Shown here: piece after piece, positions 1-7,401 of the stretch
How positions within the stretch are numbered: position 1 is the first letter of the stretch
Layout: each line of letters begins with the position of its first letter
The notes under the pieces: model-generated
What the model was told of the DNA's origin: nothing
The model's input: only the letters and a program-made list of their open reading frames with translations
Database searches by the model: none
Program-made: the position numbers and the translations under genes
Assembly (NCBI GenBank): GCA_948514155.1
Contig: CAOQYA010000002.1
Location: 42,164-106,163 of the forward strand
Direction of reading: 5' to 3'
Source of the DNA: an uncultured Eubacteriales bacterium
GTDB lineage: Bacteria; Bacillota; Clostridia; Christensenellales; UBA1242
Length of the DNA stretch: 64,000 bases

Positions 1-483
1 AATAAGGCGGCGCTTAAAAATATCGTTTTTGGAGGTGGGCAGGAGTTTGGTGTTCGCTCGGGAACGGAGAATGTTGCCGGCATTATGGCAATGAACGAGG
101 CGGCAAATGAAATGAAGCCGCGACAGAATTTTGAAAAAGTGTCAAATCTTAAAGGTATCTTCATGAAAGAACTTGAAAGCGTGAAGGGAATTCGTTTTGT
201 GGGCGAAAACACTTCGCCTTACATCTTGTTAATGATATTTTCGGGCATTAACGGTGAAACACTTGTTAGAGTGCTGGAAAATGAGGTTGTTGTCGGTCGC
301 GGCAGTGCTTGCTCTTCTAAAAAATCGGGTAATCATGTGCTGGAGGCTATGGGGATAAGACTGGAAGATATTAAAGGTGCAGTTCGGGCGAGTTTTGACC
401 CGATGCAGGCAGAAGAAGAAATTTTAAAAGCGGCAAGAATAATAAAAGAGCGTTATCTTGAGCTGCTTGAGAGGTTAAAATGA
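1..483 (+). CDS. Cysteine desulfurase (NifS/IscS family), 3' part only
   Basis: PLP enzyme that removes sulfur from cysteine and hands it on as a persulfide. The frame is open from base 1, so the N-terminus and PLP lysine lie left of the window; about 160 C-terminal residues are present. They include the family block GGGQEFGVRSGTENV (from base 31) and the loop GRGSACSSKK, whose active cysteine is the TGC at 310-312. The stop overlaps the thiI start in ATGA (480-483), so the two are translationally coupled. This pairing is common in Clostridia, where a dedicated desulfurase (NifZ type) supplies sulfur to ThiI; that role is inferred from context. Confidence 0.93.
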   Translation, partial: NKAALKNIVFGGGQEFGVRSGTENVAGIMAMNEAANEMKPRQNFEKVSNLKGIFMKELESVKGIRFVGENTSPYILLMIFSGINGETLVRVLENEVVVGRGSACSSKKSGNHVLEAMGIRLEDIKGAVRASFDPMQAEEEILKAARIIKERYLELLERLK

Positions 484-1634
484 AAAAAATTGTTTTGCTT
501 AGGCTTGGAGAACTTTTCCTAAAAGGCGAGAACAGATATGTTTTTGAAAATGTGCTTTTAACAAATATTCGCCGCAAATTGTCGGGGTTGAATTTCAAAA
601 TCGAGCGCACTCAAGGAAGGGTGCTTGTCACGAGTTTTGATAATGAAGACGAAATTGTTGAAAGGCTTTCAAAAGTTTTTGGGCTGACTTCTTTAAGCGT
701 TGCTGACGAAGTTGAGGCAAGTGTGGAGGCGCTTGAAAAATACTTTGAAAAATATACAGATGTTGTTGGCGCGTTTAAAGTTGATGTTAATCGCGCGGAC
801 AAGCGTTTTCCTGTGACTTCAATGGAAATGGCGGCGAGACTTGGTGGCGTTATTTTAGATAATAACAAAGACGCGTTTGTTGAACTATATAGGCCTCAAC
901 ATATATATAAGGTTGATATTCGCCAGAACGGAAAGGCATATGTTTTTGATAAGGTCATAAAAGGCCAAGGCGGGCTGCCGCTCGGGACATCGGGAAGAGC
1001 GCTGCTGCTTCTTTCTGGCGGAATTGATAGTCCGGTGGCCGGCTATATTATGGCAAAGCGAGGGCTTAAACTTGAGGCGCTGCATTTTCACAGTTACCCA
1101 TACACTTCGCCGGAGGCAAAGCAAAAGGTGCTGACGCTTGCAAAAAAACTGACGCCATATGTTGACGAAATAAAAGTGCATTGCATTTCTTTTACGAAAG
1201 TTCAAGAGACAATTCATGCTAACTGCTCGCCGGAGTTTATGATAACAATTATGCGCCGCATTATGATGCGCATTGCTGAGAGGCTTTGCCTTACAAATAA
1301 TCTTGGTGCAATTGTCACCGGTGAAAGTTTGGGGCAAGTTGCAAGCCAGACAATGCAAAGTATGACTGTCACTGAGAATGTGGTGGAGAGTTTGCCTGTG
1401 TTTAGACCTTGCATAGGAATGGACAAAGAAGATATTGTTAAGATTGCGAAGGAAATTGACACTTTTGAGACTTCCATTTTGCCATATGAAGACTGCTGCA
1501 CTGTATTCTTGCCAAAGAACCCAGTAATCAAGCCAAAACTTGCAAAAGCCGAGCAGGAGGAAAGGAATCTCGATATTGAAGCGCTTATCGCAGAGGCAAT
1601 GGCAGGCGAGGAGGTTGTTGATATTAAATTTTAA
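480..1634 (+). CDS. thiI: tRNA 4-thiouridine synthase ThiI
   Basis: Adenylates U8 of tRNA and inserts sulfur to make 4-thiouridine; in some bacteria it also feeds thiamine synthesis. The 384-residue protein has an N-terminal ferredoxin-like/THUMP region (about 1-165) and a PP-loop ATPase domain with LLLLSGGIDSPVAGYIM near residue 180. Length matches Gram-positive ThiI, which lacks the C-terminal rhodanese domain of the E. coli enzyme. The late EDCCTVFLPKNP block carries the cysteines expected to take part in sulfur transfer. It overlaps the upstream desulfurase by 4 bases and is followed by a clear terminator. Confidence 0.96.
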   Translation: MKKIVLLRLGELFLKGENRYVFENVLLTNIRRKLSGLNFKIERTQGRVLVTSFDNEDEIVERLSKVFGLTSLSVADEVEASVEALEKYFEKYTDVVGAFKVDVNRADKRFPVTSMEMAARLGGVILDNNKDAFVELYRPQHIYKVDIRQNGKAYVFDKVIKGQGGLPLGTSGRALLLLSGGIDSPVAGYIMAKRGLKLEALHFHSYPYTSPEAKQKVLTLAKKLTPYVDEIKVHCISFTKVQETIHANCSPEFMITIMRRIMMRIAERLCLTNNLGAIVTGESLGQVASQTMQSMTVTENVVESLPVFRPCIGMDKEDIVKIAKEIDTFETSILPYEDCCTVFLPKNPVIKPKLAKAEQEERNLDIEALIAEAMAGEEVVDIKF

Positions 1635-1646
1635 TCTTTAATTGTT

Positions 1647-1673
1647 AAGCCGCAAATTCTTGCGGCTTTTTTT
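1647..1673 (+). terminator. Rho-independent terminator after thiI
   Basis: AAGCCGCAA (1647-1655), four-base loop, TTGCGGCTT (1660-1668), then a T run to 1673. It begins 13 bases after the thiI stop and closes the desulfurase-thiI unit. Confidence 0.88.
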
Positions 1674-1816
1674 GCGCCAAAAATTTTTTTTGGCGCGCTG
1701 GGCGAACATGAACTTGTTGCTTGTTTTCGAAGGGGCTCGAAAAGCTGCGCGCGGGCAGTTCATGTTCGCCTACTCGCGGCCAAACGAAAATCGCCACGCG
1801 ATTTTGCCGCGGCTCT
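1674..1816. repeat. Cluster of three perfect hairpins, GC-rich
   Basis: In an otherwise AT-rich gap lie three consecutive inverted repeats: GCGCCAAAAA/TTTTTGGCGC (1674-1683 with 1687-1696); GGCGAACATGAACT/AGTTCATGTTCGCC (1701-1714 with 1757-1770), which encloses TTTTCGA/TCGAAAA; and CGCGGC/GCCGCG (1775-1780 with 1806-1811) enclosing AAAATCGC-CAC-GCGATTTT. Reading frames here are short and repeat-derived, so I do not call a gene. Architecture resembles the element in the spoIIIA operon. Confidence 0.7.
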
Positions 1817-1908
1817 CGTGCGAAGAGGGGCGATGTTTTTAATATCAAAATTTTTGGCACATTCTCTTTATTTTGGGTTGGGTGAGTGCTATCATTAAAT
1901 CTGCGCCG

Positions 1909-1977
1909 AAATTAGGCTTATGCATACTCGTTTATATTTATAAAAACGAAATTTATAATTTTGCATAAACCTAAATT
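1909..1977. repeat. Large imperfect palindrome upstream of argR
   Basis: The 16-base arms 1909-1924 and 1962-1977 are complementary at 14 of 16 positions and enclose a second, AT-rich stem (CGTTTATA near 1929). It lies between the hairpin cluster and the argR promoter. The remainder of this 503-base gene-free gap (1635-2137) holds only the thiI terminator, these palindromes and the argR control region. Confidence 0.5.
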
Positions 1978-1992
1978 GTTATAAAAATTCGG

Positions 1993-2006
1993 TGAATAAA
2001 TATTCA
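1993..2006. promoter_or_regulatory. ARG box (ArgR operator)
   Basis: TGAATAAATATTCA has the TGAAT/ATTCA arms with four-base centre of the ArgR/AhrC operator consensus. It ends 9 bases before the -35 box of the argR promoter. A weaker half-conserved copy, TTTATAAATATTCA, lies at 2071-2084, downstream of the -10. Two sites around the promoter suggest arginine-dependent autoregulation of argR. Confidence 0.65.
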
Positions 2007-2014
2007 AAAAACAC

Positions 2015-2043
2015 TTGCATAAATATAAATTATGTTGTATAAT
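2015..2043 (+). promoter_or_regulatory. Promoter of argR
   Basis: TTGCAT (2015-2020), 17-base spacer, TATAAT (2038-2043). Sigma-A type, about 90 bases before the argR start. Confidence 0.75.
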
Positions 2044-2137
2044 AATCGAAACTCGACTTATAAATATAAATTTATAAATATTCAAAAACGCTACATCCCT
2101 TTATTTTAAAGGAGAATAGCCGCTGAGGAGGAAGAGC

Positions 2138-2590
2138 ATGGCACGCAGTGCAAGACAATCGAAAATCTTGGAACTTATCTCCACAAAGGAGATTGAAACG
2201 CAGGACGAACTTGCTAGAGAACTTCGCAATGCAAATTTCGAGATAACTCAAGCCACTATTTCAAGAGACATCAAAGAACTTGGCCTGACCAAGATTTTAA
2301 CTTCTTCGGGCAAATATAAGTATGCGATTGTTGGCTCGGACGAGCAGCAGATTTCGAATAAATACATAACAATCTTCCGCGAGGCAGTGATTTCTGTTAA
2401 GGCGGTGCTTAACATTGCGGTTGTTAAAACACTTAAGAGCATGGCCGGCGGCGTTTGCGGCTTTATCGATAAACTAAATCTCACAAACCTTGTTGGCGTT
2501 GTTAATGGTGACGACACGGTGATGTTAATCTTCCCAACAGCCGGCTCTGCTTCAGATGCTGTGCAAGCACTTAGCGAAATGCTGAGTTAA
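2138..2590 (+). CDS. argR: Arginine repressor ArgR/AhrC
   Basis: Hexameric arginine-sensing regulator of arginine synthesis and breakdown. The 150-residue protein has the N-terminal winged helix (ARQSKILELISTKEIETQDE..., with ATISRDIKELGLTKI as the recognition region) and the C-terminal oligomerisation/arginine-binding domain ending in VVNGDDTVMLIFPT. The start follows a GAGGAGG ribosome site. It sits 8 bases before recN, the usual Bacillota argR-recN order. An ARG box in its own promoter suggests autoregulation. Confidence 0.96.
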   Translation: MARSARQSKILELISTKEIETQDELARELRNANFEITQATISRDIKELGLTKILTSSGKYKYAIVGSDEQQISNKYITIFREAVISVKAVLNIAVVKTLKSMAGGVCGFIDKLNLTNLVGVVNGDDTVMLIFPTAGSASDAVQALSEMLS

Positions 2591-2598
2591 GGTGGAAA

Positions 2599-4254
2599 AT
2601 GCTTAGAACTCTTTCGATAAAAAATCTTGCCCTTATTAAGAGTCAAGAAATTGAGTTTGACAAGGGGCTGAATATTATTTTGGGAGAAACGGGCGCAGGA
2701 AAAAGCTTAATCTTTGACGCTCTCTTTTTTGTTTTGTCGATTAGGACGGATAAATCGCTTCTGAGAACTGGAGAAGAGACTATGCGTGTTGACGCTGAAT
2801 TTTCTCCGCTTTCGGAAGAGGTGAAAAATCTTCTTAAAGAACTTGAACTTGAAGATGACGAACTTATCATATCTCGCATTCTTCATTCTGACGGGCGCAC
2901 TTCCACAAAACTTAACGGCTCGCCGTGCCCACAGGCAGTTGTTAAAAAACTTGGAGCCATGCTTGTTGATAGCCTAATGCAGCATGAGAGTGTTGACATT
3001 TTAAAAAGCAAAAATCACCTTTCATATCTTGACAAGTTCTGTAGGTTGGAAGGAGAAAAGGAAGAGCTGGGCGTCAAACTTTGCGATTTGAAAGAACTTA
3101 GAGCCCGTGTTAGCGCGCTTGGCGGAAGCGAAGAGGAGCGCGAAAGGCGCAAGGATATTTTGCTGTATCAAATCTCTGAAATTGAAAAGGCTGAGATTAA
3201 ACTTGGCGAAGATGAAGAACTGGAAAATAAGATTAAACTGCTTGAAAGCAGCGAGCAGATTGCTGAAGCGTTAGGTGAAAGTTCGCTTCTTCTTGACGGC
3301 GGCAACGGGGTGATTAGAAATCTTGCTGTGTGTGAGAGGCTGCTTTCCAAACTATCGAATATAGGCGAACTTGACACTCTTGCTGAGCGCATGATAAGCG
3401 CACGAATTGAACTTGATGATATTGCTTCTGAAATTAAAGAGTTTCTTGCAAACGCTGAAGCCGACCCAATCGAACTTGAGCGCCTTAATGAGCGCAAGGA
3501 AAAAATCAAAAGTCTGAAGCGCAAATTTGGCGGCTCGATAGAGGCTGTGCTTGAAAGTCTGCAAAACATGAGAAATGAATATGACGAGTTGTGCGACAGT
3601 GGCGATAAACTTGCCAAACTTCAAAAACAGATTGAAAAGTGCAATGGCGAGATTATTAGCGTCTGCTCGAAAATTCGCTTAAAGCGCGAAGAGGGCGCAA
3701 AACTTGTGAAATCTGGGCTTGAAAGAGAACTTTCCGACCTTGGCATGAAAGGTGTTAGATTTGAAGTGAACTTTGCTTCGAAAACGCCAAGTGCGGACGG
3801 CGCGGATGAAGTTAGTTTCGTTTTCTCTGCAAATAAGGGGCAAGAACTTAAAGACCTTTCCAAAACTGCCTCTGGCGGTGAAAGCAGCAGAATTATGCTG
3901 GCCATGAAAAACATGTTTGCTAGGCCGGACGACCAAAAGACGATGATTTTTGACGAAATTGACAGCGGAATAAGCGGCGAAGTTGGCAACATGATGGCAA
4001 TCAAACTTCAAAGCATTTCCGCTCGCGACCAAGTGATTGCAATCACGCATCTTCCGCAAGTTGCAAGCGCTGGCGATCGCTTCATAAAAGCGGAAAAATA
4101 TGTTGAAGGCGGAAGCACATTCAGCAAGGCAACGCCTATTTGCGGCGATGAGATAATAAAAGAAATCGCGCATATGATTGGCGGCAAAGATTTAACAAGT
4201 GTTATGCTTGAAAACGCCCACCAACTTTACAATCGCGGCAGAAGAGACGCATAA
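2599..4254 (+). CDS. recN: DNA repair protein RecN
   Basis: SMC-like ATPase acting early in double-strand break repair. The 551 residues begin with the AAD region and Walker A GETGAGKS (near residue 30), continue through a long coiled coil (about 150-360), and end with the C-terminal ATPase half: SGGESSRIMLAMK signature and Walker B TMIFDEIDSGISG, then ITHLPQVAS. Length matches the family (about 550-570). It shares the argR transcript and is followed by a terminator before spoIVB. Confidence 0.96.
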   Translation: MLRTLSIKNLALIKSQEIEFDKGLNIILGETGAGKSLIFDALFFVLSIRTDKSLLRTGEETMRVDAEFSPLSEEVKNLLKELELEDDELIISRILHSDGRTSTKLNGSPCPQAVVKKLGAMLVDSLMQHESVDILKSKNHLSYLDKFCRLEGEKEELGVKLCDLKELRARVSALGGSEEERERRKDILLYQISEIEKAEIKLGEDEELENKIKLLESSEQIAEALGESSLLLDGGNGVIRNLAVCERLLSKLSNIGELDTLAERMISARIELDDIASEIKEFLANAEADPIELERLNERKEKIKSLKRKFGGSIEAVLESLQNMRNEYDELCDSGDKLAKLQKQIEKCNGEIISVCSKIRLKREEGAKLVKSGLERELSDLGMKGVRFEVNFASKTPSADGADEVSFVFSANKGQELKDLSKTASGGESSRIMLAMKNMFARPDDQKTMIFDEIDSGISGEVGNMMAIKLQSISARDQVIAITHLPQVASAGDRFIKAEKYVEGGSTFSKATPICGDEIIKEIAHMIGGKDLTSVMLENAHQLYNRGRRDA

Positions 4255-4271
4255 TTTTGGCAATATGAAAG

Positions 4272-4300
4272 AAACTATTTCCTAGCGAAATAGTTTTTTT
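4272..4300 (+). terminator. Terminator between recN and spoIVB
   Basis: AAACTATTTC (4272-4281), five-base loop, GAAATAGTTT (4287-4296) and a T run to 4300. The spoIVB start codon is only 12 bases later, so spoIVB may partly depend on read-through or have its own promoter inside the 3' end of recN; I could not identify one. Confidence 0.8.
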
Positions 4301-4311
4301 ATGGAGGGAAA

Positions 4312-5526
4312 ATGAAGCGTAAAGTTATGTGGGTCGCGGGGCTATCGCTTACAATAGTGATGTTGATTATCGGCAACATTGGCTTTAAACAAATTTTCTC
4401 GCTTCCGGAGGGCTTTCTGGCCACATATGACGAGATTGAGAGTGCGAACAACAATCGCATTTTTGGTTCCTTAGTTTCCGCCCAGATGCAGCGCTCCTCC
4501 CAAGAGGCGGCCACTAATTCGCCGTCTGAAGGAACAATCGTGTTCAAACTTTTCGGCTTTATTCCAATCAGAAAAATGAGCGTTATCTGTTCGAATGAAG
4601 ACGAAGTATATGTTGGAGGCGTGCCGATTGGACTCTCCATTTCAACTTCTGGTGCAATTGTCATAAACGAAAAAATGGTGGAAACAGAGGAAGGCTTTAA
4701 AGACACTCATAAAAGCGAAAGATTTCGTGAGGGCGACCTTGTGACCGCTGTTAACGGGGTGAAAGTTTCCTCTTTAGACGAGCTGTGCGAAGTGATTGAA
4801 AGTAGCGAAAATGAAAACTTCGAAATAACTTACAAGAGAAAAAATAAACTCCACAAAGCCATTATTAAAGGCGAGAGGGATGTCGCGACGGGTAAATTCA
4901 AGTTGGGTCTTTGGGTGCGCGACGATGTTTCCGGTGTTGGCACGCTGACATATGTCAATAAAGAAACTTCCGCTTTTGCAGCATTGGGACATGCGATTAC
5001 AGATAATGACAATAGTGTAGATGTTTTTCAAGGCAAGGTCTATGATGCGCGGCTGCTTGGAATTGATAAAGGTGAAAAGAATGACCCGGGGCAACTGAGA
5101 TGCATGTTCTTAACGACCGACGATGTTAAGGGTGAAATCTACAAAAACACCAAGTATGGAATATTTGGAAAACTCACAGATAAAGAGGGGCTCGTTGACC
5201 AAAATCGACTGCTAAAACTTGGCGGCAGGCTTTCTGTTAGCCCGGGAAAGGCATATATTGTTTCAAGTGTAAGTGGCATTCGTGAGGAATACGAGATTGA
5301 GATTATAAAAGCCTCTTATCAGGCTAAGGCGGACGACAAAAGCATGGTCTTTCGTGTGAAAGACAAGCGGCTGCTAGAACTAACTGGCGGCATAGTGCAG
5401 GGAATGAGCGGCAGCCCAATAATTCAGAATGGAAAACTTGTTGGCGCGGTTACGCATGTGTTTATGTCCGACCCGACCAAAGGCTATGGAGTCTATTCTG
5501 ATTGGATGGTCGCAAATGAAGCGTAG
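4312..5526 (+). CDS. spoIVB: SpoIVB serine peptidase (forespore signal protease)
   Basis: Forespore-secreted peptidase (family S55) that in B. subtilis cleaves SpoIVFA and so triggers pro-sigma-K processing. The 404 residues show one N-terminal membrane anchor (about 7-27), a PDZ domain (about 85-185, SISTSGAIVINEK ... GDLVTAVNGVKV) and the S55 domain. The latter contains GTLTYVNKETSAFAALGHAI with the catalytic histidine and GIVQGMSGSPIIQNGKLVGA with the catalytic serine. The start follows ATGGAGGGAAA. In B. subtilis spo0A is next; here it is not. Confidence 0.95.
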   Translation: MKRKVMWVAGLSLTIVMLIIGNIGFKQIFSLPEGFLATYDEIESANNNRIFGSLVSAQMQRSSQEAATNSPSEGTIVFKLFGFIPIRKMSVICSNEDEVYVGGVPIGLSISTSGAIVINEKMVETEEGFKDTHKSERFREGDLVTAVNGVKVSSLDELCEVIESSENENFEITYKRKNKLHKAIIKGERDVATGKFKLGLWVRDDVSGVGTLTYVNKETSAFAALGHAITDNDNSVDVFQGKVYDARLLGIDKGEKNDPGQLRCMFLTTDDVKGEIYKNTKYGIFGKLTDKEGLVDQNRLLKLGGRLSVSPGKAYIVSSVSGIREEYEIEIIKASYQAKADDKSMVFRVKDKRLLELTGGIVQGMSGSPIIQNGKLVGAVTHVFMSDPTKGYGVYSDWMVANEA

Positions 5527-5528
5527 TG

Positions 5529-5554
5529 GAAGTTCGAAAATTCGAACTTCTTTT
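5529..5554 (+). terminator. Terminator after spoIVB
   Basis: Perfect 10-base stem GAAGTTCGAA/TTCGAACTTC (5529-5538, 5541-5550) with TTTT, starting 3 bases after the spoIVB stop. Confidence 0.82.
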
Positions 5555-5557
5555 GCG

Positions 5558-5586
5558 TTGACTTTGTTATTCGGGTGTGATATTAT
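5558..5586 (+). promoter_or_regulatory. Promoter of the orphan gene at 5610
   Basis: TTGACT (5558-5563), 17-base spacer, TATTAT (5581-5586). It lies immediately after the spoIVB terminator and drives only the following orphan gene. Confidence 0.75.
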
Positions 5587-5609
5587 AACTTCAAGTGTGG
5601 AGGCCTATT

Positions 5610-6080
5610 GTGTATATAGAAGAGAATATAAACAGAGTTAAAGCGGAAATTGAAAATTTAAACTGCATTGTTTATGAAAAAGACGACTTACTTACAAACT
5701 CAAAAGTTGTTGCAAAAATGTCCGGTGGCGAAAAAATTTTGTTGGATGATAAAGCATATTCTGATACTGAAATATTGTTAAAGGAAACAAATCATGTATT
5801 GCAAATTTGGCAAGAAAGATTATCTGATGAGCCTGCGTTATGGGGCGGGCTTGGGATGCTCTCTGAAACTGTTATAAACCTTCAAAAGTTAAAAAGATTT
5901 GAAAGTGAAGATGCTGATTTTTGTGCTAAATTTTTTGATGGCTCTTGTCAAAAAATATGCGAATGTGTGGACAGCAATCGTGCTAAATATTATGCCGACA
6001 ATATGAACGAAGAACTTCTTAAACAAGGTTTTTTTGCTGAGCAAAAAACGATGCTTGAAGATTTGGCGGCGAAACATTAA
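5610..6080 (+). CDS. Hypothetical protein, 156 aa, self-contained orphan gene
   Basis: I do not recognise this protein. The GTG at 5610 is preferred because TGGAGG (5598-5603) lies six bases before it; an in-frame GTG at 5595 overlaps that ribosome site. It is soluble, acidic and probably mostly helical, starting with IEENINRVKAEIENLNCIVYE, with several scattered cysteines and no transmembrane segment. It has its own promoter and terminator and occupies the place where spo0A follows spoIVB in Bacillus and many Clostridia, but nothing in its sequence resembles Spo0A. Confidence 0.72.
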   Translation: MYIEENINRVKAEIENLNCIVYEKDDLLTNSKVVAKMSGGEKILLDDKAYSDTEILLKETNHVLQIWQERLSDEPALWGGLGMLSETVINLQKLKRFESEDADFCAKFFDGSCQKICECVDSNRAKYYADNMNEELLKQGFFAEQKTMLEDLAAKH

Positions 6081-6086
6081 AAAACA

Positions 6087-6119
6087 AAAAAAGAGGTCTG
6101 ATTGAAAAGCCTCTTTTTT
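6087..6119. terminator. Bidirectional terminator between convergent genes
   Basis: AAAAGAGG (to 6096) pairs with CCTCTTTT (from 6110), flanked by A and T runs, so it can end the orphan gene on + and the recombinase on -. Confidence 0.78.
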
Positions 6120-6122
6120 CGT

Positions 6123-6187
6123 CTAATGTGAAGCATATCTCCTTCACAAGTTTAATATGTGCAGAAGTTAAAGTTTTATTCACATTA
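6123..6187. repeat. Inverted repeat at the 3' end of the recombinase gene
   Basis: CTAATGTGAA (6123-6132) and TTCACATTAG (6178-6187) are perfect inverted copies 45 bases apart; the second overlaps the recombinase stop codon. An inner GTGAAG/CTTCAC pair (6128-6147) competes with it. Could be an RNA fold or a recombinase-related site; unproven. Confidence 0.4.
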
Positions 6188-7213
6188 GTTTATTTTAATT
6201 TTTGTTGCCACATCCTTTCGCATATCTTCGCTGATTGCTGCATAATGCTTCTTTGTGGTGTTGACGTCGCGGTGACCAAGAACGTCGGCAACGATGTAAA
6301 TGTCCTTTGTTTCACGATACAAGTTAGTGCCAAATGTGCTGCGCAGTTTGTGCGGAGAAATTTTTTTGAGGGGAGTTGCTTCTCTGGCAAATTTCTTAAC
6401 AAGATTTTCAACTGCTCGAGTTGATATGCGTTTCTTTTGAAGGCTGACAAACATGGCATGCTCAATTTCGTCAAGACCAAGTGTTGCCCGCTTTTTAAGC
6501 CAGATTTTAAGCGCATCGGCAACTTCTTCGGAAAAATATAGCACTGTTTGATTTCCGCCTTTTCGCGTGACTTTAAAGGCATTTTGTGAAAAGTCGAAAT
6601 CTTCGATATTCAGGCCGATACACTCGGAAATACGAATGCCGGTGCCAAGAAAAAGGGTGACAAGGGCGTTGTCGCGTTCTTTTGTGTTTTCATTGTAAGC
6701 TTTTTGGCGCTTCGAAAATGTGTTATTCGCAGAAACGGCGTCAATCATTCTGGAAACTTCGTCGGGCTCAAGGCGAATAATCTCTTTGTTGTGCAGTTTT
6801 GGAGTCTGAACTTTGCTCGCCACATTTGAAGAGATAAGGTCGTGATTGAAAAGATATTTGAAAAGGCTGCGCACAGCTGCGAGCTTTCTTGCTTTGCCGC
6901 GTTCGCCATTTTTAATGATTTTCCCTTCCATTTCATAGTAGGAAAGGTGGGAAAGAAATTGTTCAATTATGTTCGATTTTAGACCGCTAAGGTCATTAAG
7001 CGAGATTTCGCTCTTTTTTTTGTGTAAGTTTTCCGCTAAAAAGTCAAAAAAGATATTAAGGTCCATTGCGTAGTTGAGCCTTGTAAGCGAAGAGGAGTTG
7101 TTTTCAATGCCGATAAAGAAGTCATAGCAAAAATCCGGCAGTTCTGCGGTGCGCTGCCTTATCTTCCTCTGATTTGTTAAATCTCTTTTTTCAAAGTAGG
7201 AAAGCGTTTTCAT
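6185..7213 (-). CDS. Tyrosine site-specific recombinase (XerC/XerD-like)
   Basis: Integrase-fold DNA strand exchange enzyme. From the ATG at 7213 the protein is 342 residues with a SAM-like DNA-binding N-terminus (about 25-125) and a full catalytic set: R194 (GTGIRISE), K218 (TRKGGNQ), H288 and R291 (HKLRSTFG), H314 (LGHRDVNTT) and nucleophile Y324. Slightly longer than typical XerC/D (about 300). No phage or transposon genes adjoin it, so it may be a chromosome-dimer resolvase or a stray integrase. An in-frame ATG at 7231 is possible, but it would lie inside the promoter; the -10 box ends six bases before 7213 and no Shine-Dalgarno is visible. Confidence 0.88.
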   Translation of the reverse strand: MKTLSYFEKRDLTNQRKIRQRTAELPDFCYDFFIGIENNSSSLTRLNYAMDLNIFFDFLAENLHKKKSEISLNDLSGLKSNIIEQFLSHLSYYEMEGKIIKNGERGKARKLAAVRSLFKYLFNHDLISSNVASKVQTPKLHNKEIIRLEPDEVSRMIDAVSANNTFSKRQKAYNENTKERDNALVTLFLGTGIRISECIGLNIEDFDFSQNAFKVTRKGGNQTVLYFSEEVADALKIWLKKRATLGLDEIEHAMFVSLQKKRISTRAVENLVKKFAREATPLKKISPHKLRSTFGTNLYRETKDIYIVADVLGHRDVNTTKKHYAAISEDMRKDVATKIKIN

Positions 7214-7219
7214 GCTCTT

Positions 7220-7248
7220 ATTATACAACATCCACTAGTTTTTGTAAA
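7220..7248 (-). promoter_or_regulatory. Promoter of the recombinase gene, apparently leaderless
   Basis: On the - strand TTTACA (7243-7248), 17-base spacer, TATAAT (7220-7225), then six bases to ATG 7213. Transcription would begin at or next to the start codon. Confidence 0.7.
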
Positions 7249-7333
7249 ATGATTTAATATACAAGATATTGTGTGTATTATGACATAACACTTAGTATTA
7301 TGTTTAAAAAAATTGTAAATGTATCTCACTTAT

Positions 7334-7362
7334 TTGACATATTTTTTCAATTGTTTTAAACT
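7334..7362 (+). promoter_or_regulatory. Candidate promoter of serS with overlapping palindrome
   Basis: TTGACA (7334-7339), 17-base spacer, TAAACT (7357-7362). The -10 lies inside the perfect palindrome TTTAAACT-TT-AGTTTAAA (7355-7372), a possible operator. No T-box sequence is present in this short leader. Confidence 0.5.
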
Positions 7363-7401
7363 TTAGTTTAAAGATATAAATTATGGAGGCAAGAAGAAAA
7401 A

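Noticed and set aside
1642..1842. Possible small gene in the thiI-argR gap
   Set aside because: The frame runs through three palindromes on both strands and contains no ribosome site; it is a by-product of GC-rich repeats.
6128..6170. dif site for Xer recombination next to the recombinase
   Set aside because: No 28-base site with the usual half-site sequences could be aligned; the inverted repeat spacing is too wide.
7232..7401. T-box leader before serS
   Set aside because: The region lacks the GGTGGNACCGCG sequence and is too short for Stem I.
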